Below are positions 62,336 to 64,000 of a DNA stretch of 64,000 nucleotides, in pieces. The notes under the pieces were generated by a model. That model did not search any database, was not told the DNA's origin, and saw only the letters and a program-made list of their open reading frames with translations. How positions within the stretch are numbered: the stretch's first letter is position 1; every line of letters starts with the position of its first letter. The DNA comes from Acidianus sp. HS-5. Its GTDB lineage: Archaea; Thermoproteota; Thermoprotei_A; Sulfolobales; Sulfolobaceae. A program made the translations under genes and the position numbers. Where the stretch lies: assembly GCF_021655615.1 (NCBI RefSeq), contig NZ_AP025245.1, positions 1,612,001 through 1,676,000 of the forward strand, in the 5' to 3' direction.

Positions 62336-64000
62336 ATGGACAAGTTTGAGTACCTTGAAGATTTAAATGACGAAAGGACTAAGTCCTTCATAGAGAAGGA
62401 AAATAAGAAGACCGAAGAAAAGCTGGGCAAAAGAGCAAAGGAACTTTACCCGAGGCTTTTAGAAATTTACAGAGAGCCTTACGTCCTTAGCATGTTTGCA
62501 TACGACGAAAATAATCCGGCAATCTTACTTTATGGAGAGAAAAACCAAGTACTTTTAGGTAATAAAGTAATTTATACTCCGCCTAAAGACTACGTAGCAT
62601 CTCTAATCTGGAAGGTTTACAATTCTAAGGAAATAGGAGTTAGCGTACAGAAGAAGGGTAGCGATAAAGTTACAACATTCCTAATTTCCGAGAACAGCGT
62701 GAAGGAACTCGGGGAAATGGTGGAATCTCCGTTCTATTTTAAAGGTGAGCTATGTTACGTTAAGAGCTACCGTTATTCTCCACCCCCTGACGGAGGAGAA
62801 TATCCTACAGATAGAGTATTTTGCGGAGATGAAATCGTTTACGGTAAAGATTTGAAACCGGGAGAATTCGTGTCAATCAGGGTATTTAACGACCTTATTA
62901 CATTAACTAGGAATAAGGGCTGGAGATACAGCGAGCTTTACGCAGGTGAAGATTTTAATTCCCTAAAAAAGATTGATGAAGGCGAAGTAATAGATGTTAT
63001 TGATTACGTTAACGGTTTAATTTACCAGAAGAACGATGCAGTATACCTCGACGGTAAGAAGATTCTACAGTTGGATTATCCCGTACTGGGAGTGTCCTCT
63101 TTAAAAGATTCTCTGGCAGTTGAAGTTATAAAGGACTATAGGACTCCTTTACTCTTTTACGACCTTAAAGGTTATAAGATAGGAGAAGAAAATCACGACA
63201 ATGTAGAGTTTATGGACAGCGAAGGGTCTTCCCTATTTCTTGTAGAAACCTCCTTCAATTATAAGTTTAGAATATCTAGAAAGAAAGGAGAAAAGGAAGA
63301 GGAAGTAATAATGCAGTACGGTAATTACGACGTGACGGTTAAAGACGTATACATAAAAGGTGACGTGTTACTTCACGGCTTTCTACTTTCTAAAGTTAAT
63401 AACCCTAAGGGTGTTATAGTTTACGGCTACGGGGGATTTAGAATTTCTTTATTACCATCTTTCCCAATGTCTACTAGAGTTCTGTTAGATGAAGGATATT
63501 CTGTCCTTATAACAAACTTGAGGGGAGGTTACGAGAACGGAGAGGAATGGCATAAGGATGGAATGTTGCTCAATAAGAAGAACGTATTCAAGGACTTTTC
63601 TGAATTTCTAATGACTGTTAAAATGATGGGAGGGAAGACTATTGCAATGGGTGGAAGTAATGGAGGACTTTTAGTAGGTGCTACTGAAAATGAGTACCAA
63701 GACCTTATAGACTGTGCAGTAATAGGTCATCCTGTTCTGGACATGTTAAAATACGATAAACTTTACGTTGGAAAATATTGGGTTGAGGAATACGGAGACC
63801 CTAACGATCCAAAGTATAGGGATTACCTACTCTCTTACAGTCCTTATCACAACTTAAAGAGGAGCTTACCAAAGACTTTTGTTTACACTGGAATTAATGA
63901 TGATAGAGTTCACCCGGCTCACGCTCTAAAGTACGTTGCTAAGTCTGAAGAGCTGAGTAATGACGTTATGCTCTTTGTTAACGATTCCGGCCATTCAATA
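62336..64000 (+). CDS. Prolyl oligopeptidase family serine peptidase (S9), partial at the window end
   Basis: ATG at 62336, with a GGTTTTTAATGA TATA element 26 bp upstream, opens 555 codons that run to the last base without a stop. It begins MDKFEYLEDLNDERTKSFIE, as S9A enzymes do. A beta-propeller spans about residues 60-350. The catalytic alpha/beta-hydrolase domain has YGYGGFRISLLPSF, TNLRGGYENGEEWHKDGM, AMGGSNGGLLVGA with the nucleophile Ser, VYTGINDDRVHPAHALKY with the Asp, and NDSGHSI with the catalytic His at the end. Only about 20-60 residues are missing. It cleaves short peptides, usually after proline, in the cytoplasm. Confidence 0.9.
   Translation, partial: MDKFEYLEDLNDERTKSFIEKENKKTEEKLGKRAKELYPRLLEIYREPYVLSMFAYDENNPAILLYGEKNQVLLGNKVIYTPPKDYVASLIWKVYNSKEIGVSVQKKGSDKVTTFLISENSVKELGEMVESPFYFKGELCYVKSYRYSPPPDGGEYPTDRVFCGDEIVYGKDLKPGEFVSIRVFNDLITLTRNKGWRYSELYAGEDFNSLKKIDEGEVIDVIDYVNGLIYQKNDAVYLDGKKILQLDYPVLGVSSLKDSLAVEVIKDYRTPLLFYDLKGYKIGEENHDNVEFMDSEGSSLFLVETSFNYKFRISRKKGEKEEEVIMQYGNYDVTVKDVYIKGDVLLHGFLLSKVNNPKGVIVYGYGGFRISLLPSFPMSTRVLLDEGYSVLITNLRGGYENGEEWHKDGMLLNKKNVFKDFSEFLMTVKMMGGKTIAMGGSNGGLLVGATENEYQDLIDCAVIGHPVLDMLKYDKLYVGKYWVEEYGDPNDPKYRDYLLSYSPYHNLKRSLPKTFVYTGINDDRVHPAHALKYVAKSEELSNDVMLFVNDSGHSI

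Overview
The window looks like a chromosomal segment of a thermoacidophilic crenarchaeon of the order Sulfolobales. The DNA is AT-rich and codon use favours AGG/AGA and ATA. Many genes have a TATA box centred about 26 bp before the start codon, as expected for leaderless mRNA. VapBC toxin-antitoxin pairs and archaeal ATPases are frequent, and the carboxypeptidase CpsA is a close match by recall to the Sulfolobus enzyme. I could not fix the genus. No rRNA, tRNA or CRISPR array was recognised.

Layout. 1-8.5 kb: a broken MFS transporter tail, an amino-acid permease, a decayed DDE transposase, an M20 dipeptidase and an ABC exporter with a DUF1854-type tail. 8.5-22.5 kb: an accessory zone with an amidohydrolase, an archaeal ATPase behind a perfect palindrome, several VapBC/AbrB-PIN modules, MFS transporters, a secreted phospholipase-D-like protein and many decayed genes (malate/lactate dehydrogenase of the LDH2 type, M48 protease, ABC-2-like fragment). 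22.5-27 kb: CpsA, a cytosine-deaminase-like amidohydrolase with an MFS transporter, and a nucleoside phosphorylase. 27.2-31.8 kb: a complete urease operon ureAB-C-E-F-G-D. 32-40 kb: two class III aminotransferases, a ureohydrolase (agmatinase type), a glutamine-synthetase-like ligase, an APC permease and a saccharopine-dehydrogenase-like protein. 40.6-50.6 kb: two parallel operons of oxidoreductase, hydantoinase/allantoinase-type amidohydrolase and cytosine-deaminase-type amidohydrolase, with a nitrilase-family hydrolase between them. 50.9-64 kb: another APC permease, a phosphoesterase, a decayed ATPase, two MFS transporters, an NCS1 nucleobase permease, a COG1373-type ATPase with promoter direct repeats, a possible new toxin-antitoxin pair, and a prolyl-oligopeptidase-family peptidase running off the end.

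How it fits together. From about 22 to 60 kb the genes read as a nitrogen-scavenging island (inference). Nucleoside phosphorylase and NCS1/APC/MFS transporters would supply bases, amino acids or guanidino compounds. Ring oxidation (molybdenum hydroxylase, Rieske oxygenase), ring deamination and ring opening (hydantoinases), then decarbamoylation (nitrilase family) would release ammonia. The ureohydrolase would release urea, which urease splits. Exact substrates cannot be read from the sequence.

Several genes differ from an intact frame by one base: the M48 protease, the Rieske oxygenase, an AbrB antitoxin, a NifX-like protein and the ureE/ureF junction. These may be real decay or sequence errors and need checking in raw reads.
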